Source: Pseudomonas mohnii
GTDB lineage: Bacteria; Pseudomonadota; Gammaproteobacteria; Pseudomonadales; Pseudomonadaceae
DNA length: 64,000 bases
NCBI RefSeq assembly: GCF_900105115.1
Contig: NZ_FNRV01000001.1
Coordinates: 6,079,501 to 6,143,500, forward strand
Reading direction: 5' to 3'
Shown here: positions 1 to 8,411 of the stretch, in pieces
Numbering within the stretch: the first letter of the stretch is position 1
Layout: each line of letters begins with the position of its first letter
The notes under the pieces: generated by a model
What the model saw: only the letters and a program-made list of their open reading frames with translations
Told to the model about the DNA's origin: nothing
Databases searched by the model: none
Translations under genes and position numbers: made by a program

Positions 1-1596
1 GCAGCCCCCCGGTCGGAATTGAGCGCTCAGTTGGCGGCGCAAGGTGCGCTTCTGCTGGAAAGTATTGTCGAGCAGGCGGGGCTGAGCCAGAACGATGAGC
101 CGCGCGTGCGTCAGCTCAGTACCCTGATCGCGGTGCAAGTGCCACGGCTGTCGGCGCTGCTGAACAATGCCCGGACACTGGGCTCGATCACCTTGGGCCA
201 AGGCTACCCAAGTGCCGCCGACAGCATTGCCCTGGAGCAATTGATGGTGGGGATGGATCGAGTCGGTGTCGAAAGTGCGCAGAAATTCCAGGTTTTTGAC
301 GCGCACATTGCACGTTCGCTTGCACCCGCGCTGCAGGTCGGGTTGCAAAGCATCGAAAGAGGCAAGCAACTACTCGATGAGCAAATCCTCAATGCGGCGG
401 AGCCAATGCAGCAGTGGCCCGCCTATTTCGATCAGATGACCGGCTTGAGTGACAAGGTTCAAGGGCTGAACGAAGCAGCGCTGGCTTCGCTCACCCAGTC
501 ATTGCAACAGCGGCTTGGACAGGCCCGCGGCGAGATGATCCTGTTGTCGGTGGCGTCACTCGCCATTTTGTTGTTGATCACCTACTTGTACGGTGCTTTT
601 TATTTGGCGACTCGCGGCATCCTGGATGACTTGAGTCGGGTGATGGGCAAGGTTGCCAAAGGCGACATGACCGTGAATTTCGTGGTGCAGGGTAAGGACG
701 AGTTAGCGGCGCTCGGTACGGTGTTCAACGGAACGGTTGGACAGATCCAGCACCTGATCAGGCAAGTCGATGGCGTAGTGTTGCAGGTCGGCCAACAGAG
801 CGATCTGGTGCAATCGGTTGCCCGCTCCAGCGCCCGTGAGGTAACCGGGCAACGTGAGCAACTGGAAGTCGTTGCCACAGCCATGAACCAGCTTGCAGTG
901 ACTGCACGTCAAGTTGCACGCAACGCGGAAAGTGCGGTCAGCAGCGCCCGAGAGGTAAACCGGGAAACCGAGCAGGGGCGCCTGAGGGTGCGAGAGCAGG
1001 TCGGTGCAATCCAGCGACTGGCGGGGGAAATCGACGGGTCGATGCACTTGATTCATCAATTGGCGGCCGACAGCGAGGCGATAGGCCAGGTCCTGGAGGT
1101 GATCCGCAATATCGCAGAACAAACCAATCTGCTCGCACTCAACGCGGCCATTGAAGCCGCCCGCGCCGGCGAGCAGGGCCGGGGGTTTGCCGTAGTCGCC
1201 GACGAAGTGCGCACACTGGCACGACGTACTCAGCAATCGACACTTGAGATCGAACAGATGATCGGCAACTTGCACAGCCGGGTCGCTGAGACAGTCAAAG
1301 CCATGAGCAACAGCCACAAGACCGCGGGAACTACGGTTAGCCAGGCTGATGAAGTGCAACAGACACTGGAGAATATCGTCCGGGCCACAGGGCTGATTGT
1401 TGAACAGAGTCAGCTGATAGCCGTTGCGGCGGAGCAACAGACCCAGGTGTCGATGGAGATCGACAAGAGCCTTGTCGACATTAGTCAGGTGGGTGAGCAG
1501 ACCTCCAGGGGCGTTATTCGGGCGGAGCAGGCGAGTCAGGATTTACATGGGTTGGTGAATGCTTTGCGTAAGGAGATTGGGGCGTTTCGGATTTGA
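1..1596 (+). CDS. Methyl-accepting chemotaxis protein, 5'-truncated by window edge
   Basis: The reading frame is open from base 1, so the N-terminus lies outside the window; 531 residues are visible. A periplasmic helical sensor part is followed by a transmembrane helix at about residues 179-205, a HAMP domain to about 260, and a long coiled-coil signalling domain. The hairpin tip carries the diagnostic [19 protein letters not shown] near residues 373-391 followed by [17 protein letters not shown]. The family forms trimers of dimers that control the kinase CheA through CheW. The ligand cannot be told from sequence. The C-terminus ends in GAFRI without a CheR-tethering pentapeptide. It is not obviously linked to the downstream genes. 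Confidence 0.96.
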   Translation, partial: AAPRSELSAQLAAQGALLLESIVEQAGLSQNDEPRVRQLSTLIAVQVPRLSALLNNARTLGSITLGQGYPSAADSIALEQLMVGMDRVGVESAQKFQVFDAHIARSLAPALQVGLQSIERGKQLLDEQILNAAEPMQQWPAYFDQMTGLSDKVQGLNEAALASLTQSLQQRLGQARGEMILLSVASLAILLLITYLYGAFYLATRGILDDLSRVMGKVAKGDMTVNFVVQGKDELAALGTVFNGTVGQIQHLIRQVDGVVLQVGQQSDLVQSVARSSAREVTGQREQLEVVATAMNQLAVTARQVARNAESAVSSAREVNRETEQGRLRVREQVGAIQRLAGEIDGSMHLIHQLAADSEAIGQVLEVIRNIAEQTNLLALNAAIEAARAGEQGRGFAVVADEVRTLARRTQQSTLEIEQMIGNLHSRVAETVKAMSNSHKTAGTTVSQADEVQQTLENIVRATGLIVEQSQLIAVAAEQQTQVSMEIDKSLVDISQVGEQTSRGVIRAEQASQDLHGLVNALRKEIGAFRI

Positions 1597-1890
1597 GGGG
1601 CGCATTGCGAGTGGTGGGGGATCGGATAATGGCGATTTCGATTGCTGTAGTCGTTGTGGCGATTTGGTAGCCCTTTATGACCGGGTGGATAGGGTTTGAT
1701 GTGGTCGTGGTGGAAGAGAATGGTCAAAAGCTGCCAAAACCTGCCGGTGACAACGGGAACGGTAAGAAAACGGCCAACAGGGGACGCTCAGTTCAGTAAC
1801 CGCAGACTAAAAAACGCCATTCCGGCGTGTCTACAAAAGTAGGGACTATTCAAGTAGGCATGATATCAATTTGATCTTCCTCGTGATCCG
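1597..1890. other. Intergenic gap without a gene
   Basis: No convincing coding sequence is visible on either strand. A short hairpin (ACGCC-ATTCC-GGCGT, 1814-1828, flanked by AGAC/GTCT) could be a weak terminator, but it is not followed by a T-run. Base composition turns A/T-richer towards 1890, where the KAP gene begins. Confidence 0.5.
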
Positions 1891-4800
1891 ATGAAACGAG
1901 AGGCACATGCGGCTGATCAGCTACCAATAATGACGGGTGGAGAATGCTCGCCGTTGCCTATCATCAGTGACTTACAGTCATACTGTCATTGTGCTATCCA
2001 TCAGACTGCCAGGTCCGCTAGGATTGATCGCACCAGAACGGATTCCGGAGAGGAATCTGCAGGCCCCGGTGAGGAGCATTCACTTTCCTCCGGCACTCAG
2101 ACGTATTCCAAGGACTATGCGGAATTGATCAATTTTCATACCGAACTCCCCGCTGATAAGGATCTATTCCCTGGCGGCAGCCACGACAAGGTGGCGACAG
2201 CGATGCACAGCTACATCATGGCGCCTAATTCCTCTCAGGTGATCGGCCTGGACGGTGAGTTTGGTTCGGGCAAAAGCTCGATTTTGACGATGCTTGGGTC
2301 GAAGCTGAAGGCTTCCGATGATAGCTACCGTGTTTGGCTGTTTGACTGCGAGCAAAACTATCAAGGCTCCACCAAAAGCAATTTCATCGAACTGTTTACC
2401 GAACAGTTGATGAAAGATGTAGAAGCCGGAAGCGCTGAGGCCGAGTCTCTGGCTAAAAGCCGGGATGTCGCTCTCGGGCGTGAGTTCGAATACACCAAGA
2501 TCACCACTAGCCATGCAAGTGCTTGGGCGCTGGCACTGCTCGCAAGCTTGTTCTTTTCCACCAGCGCATTCAAGGAAATATTTAAGCTTACGAAGCCTGC
2601 TGCCGATGCCCTTTCAAAACCAGCGGTTGAGGTTTCAAGTGTATTGCTATTGGTGAACTGGACCGCATTGTTAAGTCCTGTTTTAGTCCTGTTATTTGCG
2701 TGGCTATTCAATAGAAAGAAGAAGGTAGGTAAAGCCAATAAAAAATGGAGTCTGCTCAGTCTATTCAAAGGCTCAAGCGAGGATACGATCAATGAAAAGA
2801 TCGAAACCGCTAAGGAAGTGACACCGCTTGATTTGAAGCGAACCCTGTCTCATCAGCTCACGCTAGTGACTGCTCAGCACTATGTTGTGATCCTAGATAA
2901 CCTCGACAGGTTGCCAAAAGATAACCTTCGTAGCGTTTGGAGCGATTTGGAAATCTTTACCTCGGTGGCGTCGGCTGAAAACCTGACCGTGATCGTGCCA
3001 TTTTGCTCGAATAAAGTTGCGGCCTATCTTGGTGCGGATGCGGATCGAAAGTACGATTCGCGAGACTTCATTGCCAAGAAATTCCCAGTTGTTTTCCGTG
3101 CCCCACCTGTCATCACCTCCGGGTGGAAGGACGGTTTTAAGAGGCTGTGGGACCACACCTTCCCGGCTGCGGACGCGCAGCTGTCAGAGCAGTGCGCGCA
3201 GCTGCTCCATCGGCACAGTCCAATGGTAAATGGACTGGTCACACCCAGGCTGCAGAAAAAGTACATAAACGATATTGCTACCACCGCTTTGGTGGTGGGC
3301 GAGCAGATAAACCTAGTATGCATTGCGGCACATATTCTGCTTTGCAGGTATATCGAAGTGCCCATGGAGGAAATTCTCAGGCGAGACGGGATTTCTCAGG
3401 CATTTAGAACTGCGAATAAGATCGATGATGCGACGGCTGCAAAGTATGCTCAGACGCAGGCATTGTTAGGGGTGTTGTGCGGTGAAGGGATAGAAGAGGG
3501 CTGGCAGATACAGCTGCTTCAGATCCACTTCCTGACGACCAGCAAAATTGCGATTGCCGAGCTGATCGATGAGCCTCTGCTGAATGCCTTTGACTCGAGC
3601 GACGAAAACAAGCTGTTCTCGTTGACTTCGCTCTTTGGTTTTTCCGACGCTTTCAAGCGATATTTGGCCACCAACCCGACATTGTCGGTACTTCTGCCAG
3701 TCATCAGTGCAGCGCATGCCAAGCATGGCGGAGAATGGGCGGCAGATCTCATGAAGCAGCTCAACGCCGAGTGCTTAGAGGTGCTTCCCAAACAGAACAG
3801 GGGCAATACAGCTTTCTATCAGTCCGTTGAGAGGTGTATCGAGTTGGGTCTTGATCGCGGCTTGATCACCGCGCACGGGAAGAGTCTTGCAGACTCGATC
3901 GATGTACGTATAGGTGAGCCGTACGAAGAGACGGAATTTGCTGTGCTCAAGGCAGACCTTGTCGAATTCGATGCGTATCTGAATGCCGTCGGTGAGACAT
4001 TCGACGGTATGGTCTTGGATCGAGTCGAATGCATAATGCACCTGCTGCCAACCATCAACGAGATGAAGGTCATTCGGGCCATTGATTTCGCGCCGAGCGA
4101 AAAGGCCTATCCGAATGCCAATCTGCAATTGGTGAGTACAGGCGATCATGCGCTCACTGTCTCGCCGTTGGAAAGTGATCAGGTAGTCCCGGCACTCATA
4201 TGGGCCTATAAGCATCGCAGTGTGGCCGGAGGTGTCGTTGGCGGGATCAGTGCGGCAGAAGTAGCGGTGATCGCCAAGCTTTGCGATGGAGGATCGGAAG
4301 ACGCAGCGGTGGTTTGCTTGGCGCTTGCAGAAACGATCGATTCTACTGTGCTGACGACCTTGGCATCGCTGCTGGCCAGCGATCCTACAGACACTGTCCG
4401 CGCAGTCGCGGCAATCGTGTACATGCGAGAAACGGATCCTGCAAAACTCGCGACGATTCCAGGTCTGGATCAAGTCTTTGTCTCCGATCTGTTCTGGGCG
4501 CTGGGTAATGCGACACTGAAATGCACAGAAATCTTGTCGCTGGTAACCAGCGAAGTGGCCGAGACCGTTGCGCCGTACATTGCCAAACTCATCAAGGAGA
4601 AAAGCATTTCGCGGCTACCGGTACCGTGGATGATGAAAAACTTCACTGCATTGACCGACGTGGTCGAGCCTGCGGGAGTAAGTGCGGATGAGGTTCTATC
4701 GTGGTTCGAAAGCTGGGATCTACGCACAGAACAGGGCTTGAAAACGCTCCACGAAGTAGATCTGAACTTCCTGGATTTGGCTTTAGCGACCGTCGGCGAA

Positions 4801-5466
4801 CGCTTCAAGAATTTCAAAACGTTCGCCTTCAGGCTGGTTGATGCTCCGAGTCGAACCGAGGAGCAGTGGTGTGCAGAGATCGGGCAGGCACTGCCTCAAA
4901 TGACCAAGATCCTTCAGGCGACGGCGGCCCGAGACATGAGTCTATCTGGAGCTTCCGCTATCGCCGACAGCGTCGTGGCTTCGCTCAATCACTATGTCGG
5001 CGGTGATGCTGAGTTTGAACTAGAAAGCGCTACGATTGCTCTTCTCCAGGCGATGATCGAGGTCTTGGATCTGCCGTTGAAACACGTCGTCGGCGCACGC
5101 CTGCGTTCGCTCTTCTATTCCAATCCACAGCAAATCGATCGACTAATTTCTGTACTTCAAAACTTTGCGCCGCTCATTCAGGACATTCAACCTACCAATG
5201 CCGACGAAGCATCCCGGTTGATCAGGTTGTTGGACGGAGTGGGCAGGTCTTCGGCTTCAGCGGATAAAGTGGCGCTGTTCCTGGACAGCAAAGCCGATCA
5301 AATTGGAGCGTATCGATATTCAAAGGATCTTCGCGAAGCTATGGTGTCGGTAGTAGCCAAGCTGAAAACTCAGGCCCCTCGGTTGTACAAGAAATTTGCA
5401 TCTAAGAAGTGGTTTGTGTCCTTGTTCAAAACCGGGGATACCGAGGAGGCCACGAGCGAGGCATAA
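1891..5466 (+). CDS. KAP-family P-loop NTPase with transmembrane insertion
   Basis: This is a 1191-residue protein. Walker A is GEFGSGKSS at residues 123-131 and Walker B is VVILDNLDRL near 332-341. Two hydrophobic helices (about 209-228 and 249-274) lie between them, which is the KAP NTPase layout: a P-loop domain interrupted by a membrane hairpin, with the ATPase on the cytoplasmic side. The C-terminal 600 residues look all-helical, with HEAT-like alternation around 790-900, perhaps for protein binding. The first 60 or so residues look unlike the family and no good ribosome-binding site precedes 1891, so the true start may be further in; no clear in-frame alternative was found. Codon and base usage are more A/T-rich than the catabolic cluster. 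It lies just upstream of a TIR gene. A role in defence is inference; KAP ATPases occur in some antiphage operons. Confidence 0.85.
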   Translation: MKREAHAADQLPIMTGGECSPLPIISDLQSYCHCAIHQTARSARIDRTRTDSGEESAGPGEEHSLSSGTQTYSKDYAELINFHTELPADKDLFPGGSHDKVATAMHSYIMAPNSSQVIGLDGEFGSGKSSILTMLGSKLKASDDSYRVWLFDCEQNYQGSTKSNFIELFTEQLMKDVEAGSAEAESLAKSRDVALGREFEYTKITTSHASAWALALLASLFFSTSAFKEIFKLTKPAADALSKPAVEVSSVLLLVNWTALLSPVLVLLFAWLFNRKKKVGKANKKWSLLSLFKGSSEDTINEKIETAKEVTPLDLKRTLSHQLTLVTAQHYVVILDNLDRLPKDNLRSVWSDLEIFTSVASAENLTVIVPFCSNKVAAYLGADADRKYDSRDFIAKKFPVVFRAPPVITSGWKDGFKRLWDHTFPAADAQLSEQCAQLLHRHSPMVNGLVTPRLQKKYINDIATTALVVGEQINLVCIAAHILLCRYIEVPMEEILRRDGISQAFRTANKIDDATAAKYAQTQALLGVLCGEGIEEGWQIQLLQIHFLTTSKIAIAELIDEPLLNAFDSSDENKLFSLTSLFGFSDAFKRYLATNPTLSVLLPVISAAHAKHGGEWAADLMKQLNAECLEVLPKQNRGNTAFYQSVERCIELGLDRGLITAHGKSLADSIDVRIGEPYEETEFAVLKADLVEFDAYLNAVGETFDGMVLDRVECIMHLLPTINEMKVIRAIDFAPSEKAYPNANLQLVSTGDHALTVSPLESDQVVPALIWAYKHRSVAGGVVGGISAAEVAVIAKLCDGGSEDAAVVCLALAETIDSTVLTTLASLLASDPTDTVRAVAAIVYMRETDPAKLATIPGLDQVFVSDLFWALGNATLKCTEILSLVTSEVAETVAPYIAKLIKEKSISRLPVPWMMKNFTALTDVVEPAGVSADEVLSWFESWDLRTEQGLKTLHEVDLNFLDLALATVGERFKNFKTFAFRLVDAPSRTEEQWCAEIGQALPQMTKILQATAARDMSLSGASAIADSVVASLNHYVGGDAEFELESATIALLQAMIEVLDLPLKHVVGARLRSLFYSNPQQIDRLISVLQNFAPLIQDIQPTNADEASRLIRLLDGVGRSSASADKVALFLDSKADQIGAYRYSKDLREAMVSVVAKLKTQAPRLYKKFASKKWFVSLFKTGDTEEATSEA

Positions 5467-5474
5467 GAAGAGCC

Positions 5475-5517
5475 AAAGGAGACTGACTTGTTTTCAGAAA
5501 ACAAATCTGTCTCCTTT
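5475..5517 (+). terminator. Long hairpin after the KAP NTPase gene
   Basis: Two 20-base arms (5475-5494 and 5498-5517, from AAAGGAGAC to GTCTCCTTT) pair at 18 of 20 positions around a 3-base loop, starting 8 bases after the KAP stop codon. Placement suggests a terminator or mRNA-stabilising stem. It separates the KAP gene from the TIR gene, which may therefore have its own promoter in 5518-5719. Confidence 0.6.
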
Positions 5518-5719
5518 ATGCCAACATTCACGCTACGCGTGCTAACGAAATTCGCGGTATGGGCTATTGTTTGTGCTGGCATATTGGAATCACGATCTTA
5601 ACGCAGGTTGATTTCGAGCCAATAAGGATGGGTTGCGGTGTTTTCAAAAGCTGTTGGCTCGGTACAGCCGCTGCTTAATCATCTTTTGGGCGAGCAGCTA
5701 CAAACGGAAGGTTTACGAC

Positions 5720-6421
5720 ATGTCTAGATGTACAGCACCGGTACATGGTCATCGTTCGGCAAGCGCAAGAGCAGCGTGTCCCGCATGTGGCAGCGGATAT
5801 AGCGGGTACGGATCGCGATCGTATTCATCCTCGTCCTACGCACCATCCTATTCGTCCCAGTCTAATGGCGGGGGTGGTCGCAGTAGCGGAGGTTCATCCA
5901 GCAGCGCAAAGCCGCGCTGGTCGAAACCCGGATCCTCTGTAGCCTACACCTCCGCCGAGGTAAGAACGCTCACACCGGTACGCGAAAATGTTGAGAGGCG
6001 TGCGACAGTACCTGATCTACGTGACGTCTTTCTTTGTCACGCCTGGGACGACCGGAAAGGATCCGCGAAGGAGCTGCATGATGTACTCGAGTCGCTCGGT
6101 GTTTCCGTTTGGTTCAGCGAGAAAGATGTCCTTCTAGGCTCTTCCTTACTGCGTGAAATTGATAAGGGATTGGCGAAGTCTCGAGTAGGAATTGTGCTGG
6201 TGACCCCGGCTTTGCTGCGTCGCCTAGCAGCCGAAGGCATCGCCGACAAAGAGCTTTCCGCGCTCCTCGCAAGGGATCTGCTGGTTCCCATAATTCACGA
6301 CACTACATACGAATCGCTGCGCGAAGTCAGTCCTTTACTCGGTTCGAGAAGCGGCCTGAGCACTGCTGAAGATACCTTTGCAGATATCGCGGCCAAGCTT
6401 GCCGAGTTGGTCGCCCCGTAG
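5720..6421 (+). CDS. TIR-domain protein with N-terminal CxxC zinc-ribbon-like motif
   Basis: This 233-residue protein starts at ATG 5720, supported by GGAAGG 8 bases upstream. Residues 1-25 hold a Cys/His set (MSRC...HGH...CPAC) that could bind zinc. Residues 25-75 form a Ser/Gly/Tyr-rich low-complexity linker. From about residue 100 there is a TIR domain: DVFLCHAWDD, then VWFSEKDVLLGSSLLREID and KSRVGIVLVTPALL. Glu178 in ADKEL sits where the catalytic glutamate of NAD-cleaving TIR domains is expected. Bacterial TIR domains often hydrolyse NAD or make cyclic ADP-ribose signals during phage defence. That role is inferred here from the domain and from the neighbouring NTPase. Confidence 0.88.
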   Translation: MSRCTAPVHGHRSASARAACPACGSGYSGYGSRSYSSSSYAPSYSSQSNGGGGRSSGGSSSSAKPRWSKPGSSVAYTSAEVRTLTPVRENVERRATVPDLRDVFLCHAWDDRKGSAKELHDVLESLGVSVWFSEKDVLLGSSLLREIDKGLAKSRVGIVLVTPALLRRLAAEGIADKELSALLARDLLVPIIHDTTYESLREVSPLLGSRSGLSTAEDTFADIAAKLAELVAP

Positions 6422-6483
6422 CTTCACTGTCTATGCGTACGGCTTTACTTACAGACCCGTTATCAATCGAAGGAGTTGAACAC

Positions 6484-6615
6484 ATGAGTATTAAACCCGG
6501 CCCCAAACCGATCGCTGAATCCACCGGTAAAAAGGACCAACGTCGTCGTGTTACTGAAGAAAACAAACCCAAACACCCTGATCTGGAAGTACACAAACAC
6601 AAAAAAGGTGACTGA
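6484..6615 (+). CDS. Small basic hypothetical protein (43 aa)
   Basis: ATG 6484 is preceded by GAAGGAG at a good distance. The product begins MSIKPGPKPIAES and is rich in Lys, Arg and His with a strongly charged tail, with no membrane segment and no recognised domain. It starts 62 bases after the TIR stop and before the IS5 inverted repeat, so it may be the last gene of the TIR unit. Function is unknown; a nucleic-acid-binding or accessory role is only a guess from its charge. Confidence 0.6.
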   Translation: MSIKPGPKPIAESTGKKDQRRRVTEENKPKHPDLEVHKHKKGD

Positions 6616-6665
6616 CCTTAAAAGCGGTGAGAGGGGGGGCGAGTCACGTAGGTTAGGCTGCTTCT

Positions 6666-6689
6666 GGCCGATTCTGTTAAAAAAGTCGG
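6666..6689. repeat. IS5 element left inverted repeat
   Basis: It reads GGCCGATTCTGTT then AAAAAAGTCGG, and matches the reverse complement of 8022-8045 at all but two positions. Confidence 0.85.
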
Positions 6690-6839
6690 CTTAGGGATGC
6701 TCTGAAGTAGCCCGCCATTTCGCGGCCAGCTGGCCTCAGTGATCTAAAAAGCGAGATCTCGGCTCAAAATACCGTCAGCTTCGTCGCATATTTTATGTTT
6801 TCGGTTGCTACGAGCGTCTCGTAGCAACCATCCCCCGCA

Positions 6840-7820
6840 TTACAGGCGCCCCTCTCCCGACGTTTTCAGTAAATGCCGGCGCGCCATCCAAAGATTCGAC
6901 AGCGCAAACAACGTCACCATCTGAGCCGTATTTTTTGCCAACCCACGGAACCGCACCTTGGTGTAACCGAACTGCCGCTTGATCACTCGAAACGGGTGCT
7001 CAACTTTCGCTCGCGTCTGCGCCTTGACCTTCTCGATCTTGCGGATGACTTTGTACAGAAGACTACGCTTGCCGTATTTCTTATAGGTGCTTCGGCGCGC
7101 AGCGACCTGCCAGACGAATTGGCGTCCTTGATGCTCTTCTCGCTTTTCGACACCGGTGTAGCCAGCATCGGCGCAGACCACGTTTTCCTGGCCGTGCAGC
7201 AGTTTGTCGACCTGAGTAACGTCCGCCACATTGGCTGCTGTGACCACCACGCTATGCACCAGGCCCGACTCATCATCGGTACCAATATGTGCTTTCGCCC
7301 CGAAGTAGTACTGGTTGCCCTTCTTCGTTTGATGCATTTCCGGGTCGCGCTTACCGTCCTTGTTCTTGGTCGAACTGGGCGCGCTGATCAGCGTGGCATC
7401 CACGATGGTACCTTGGCGCAGCGACAGGCCTCGGTCGCCCAGGTAGCCGTTGATCACCGCTAGAATTCCGGCGGCCAGTTCGTGCTTTTCCAACAAACGG
7501 CGGAAGTTGAGGATCGTGGTTTCGTCGGGGATACGCTCCAGATTCAACCCCGAAAACTGGCGCAGGATCGTGGTCTCGTACAACGCCTCTTCCATCGCTG
7601 GATCGCTATAGCCGAACCAGTTTTGCATCAGATGAACCCGCAGTATTGCCATCAGCGGATAAGCCGGGCGGCCGCCTCCGCCCTTTGGATTATGGGGCTC
7701 AATCAAGGCAATCAGGCCCGTCCACGGAACGACCTGATCCATCTCGATCAGGAACAACTCCTTGCGGGTCTGCTTGCGCTTGCCGGCGTACTCGGCGTCG
7801 GCGAAGGTCATCTGCTTCAT
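6840..7820 (-). CDS. IS5-family transposase
   Basis: This 326-residue transposase is intact. It has an N-terminal DUF772-type region (about 30-110, with FRRLLEKHELA) and a DDE transposase domain. Catalytic residues are Asp141 (IVDATLIS), Asp218 (ADAGYTG) and Glu274 (KVEHPFRVIKRQFG). The C-terminal LFALSNLWMARR is typical of IS5-group enzymes. It catalyses cut-and-paste or copy movement of the element. There is no internal stop or frameshift, so the copy may still be active. Confidence 0.96.
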   Translation of the reverse strand: MKQMTFADAEYAGKRKQTRKELFLIEMDQVVPWTGLIALIEPHNPKGGGGRPAYPLMAILRVHLMQNWFGYSDPAMEEALYETTILRQFSGLNLERIPDETTILNFRRLLEKHELAAGILAVINGYLGDRGLSLRQGTIVDATLISAPSSTKNKDGKRDPEMHQTKKGNQYYFGAKAHIGTDDESGLVHSVVVTAANVADVTQVDKLLHGQENVVCADAGYTGVEKREEHQGRQFVWQVAARRSTYKKYGKRSLLYKVIRKIEKVKAQTRAKVEHPFRVIKRQFGYTKVRFRGLAKNTAQMVTLFALSNLWMARRHLLKTSGEGRL

Positions 7821-8021
7821 CGGAAAAACTCAGCGGCTGGCGTCAGGGCATTTTGCCAAATCAGGAAGTCTTTTTCAGACCATCCTTAGAATCCTATGGC
7901 AGAACAGTACGCGCCTGAGATTGAAATCTGAGTGTTGGGCAGAAGGTTCAGGACCCAGATTTCAAGCAGCAGCGCACAAAAAAGGTGTTTTCACCCATCA
8001 ATAATCAAGCGATTTGGCAAA

Positions 8022-8045
8022 GCGACTTTTTCAACAGAATCGGCC
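8022..8045. repeat. IS5 element right inverted repeat
   Basis: It reads GCGACTTTTTCAACAG then AATCGGCC, and is the inverted partner of 6666-6689. Confidence 0.85.
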
Positions 8046-8361
8046 GTTTTCTGCCTGTTGCGACAGACAGCTTTTGTCCGACTACTGACTGATTGACGTA
8101 CTCCTGCAGCTCTAGTTGTTCACCACAGCCAACCTTGAAGACAAGCAAATCGATCTCCCGAATTCTCAGGATGTAGCCTTGCGGAGGGAGTGCATGCCTG
8201 CTCGTTATTCAGGTGGTCCGCGTTATCGTTGACGCCTTTCGCGAGCAGGCTCGCTCCCACTGGGTAATGCGAGCATCAGCCTGTCGAGTAATGGGGTCGG
8301 ATAAATTGAGTATGTACCCCACAACAATCATTCAAGGGAATCCTGGATTTCTGAAGTCAAT
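8046..8361. other. Intergenic gap between IS element and catabolic cluster
   Basis: No gene is visible. The gap contains a Pseudomonas REP-type palindrome at 8237-8260 and otherwise unstructured sequence. Confidence 0.6.
8237..8260. repeat. REP-like palindromic element
   Basis: GCGAGC-AG-GCTCGC followed by TCCCAC is the familiar extragenic palindrome of fluorescent Pseudomonas genomes, where it occurs in hundreds of copies. It supports the genus assignment. Confidence 0.75.
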
Positions 8362-8396
8362 AAAAAAGGCATGAGGGTCGCTCATGCCTTTTTTGT
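8362..8396 (-). terminator. Rho-independent terminator of the amidohydrolase gene
   Basis: A perfect 14-bp stem AAAAAAGGCATGAG / CTCATGCCTTTTTT encloses the 5-base loop GGTCG. The A/T tracts on both sides would make it work in either direction. It lies 18 bases after the stop codon at 8412. Confidence 0.9.
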
Positions 8397-8411
8397 TTTC
8401 CGCATTCGGTA

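Larger units (their letters stand above)
6666..8045 (-). mobile_element. IS5-family insertion sequence, complete (about 1.38 kb)
   Basis: The element is bounded by near-identical terminal inverted repeats (6666-6689 and 8022-8045) and contains one intact DDE transposase gene on the minus strand. No 4-bp target duplication of the expected type was found at these ends, so the outer limits could be off by some bases or the copy may have recombined. It separates the KAP/TIR block from the catabolic cluster. Confidence 0.88.

Noticed and set aside
6660..6670. Possible target-site duplication of the IS5 element
   Set aside because: The four bases flanking the two inverted repeats do not match, nor do the alternatives a few bases out.
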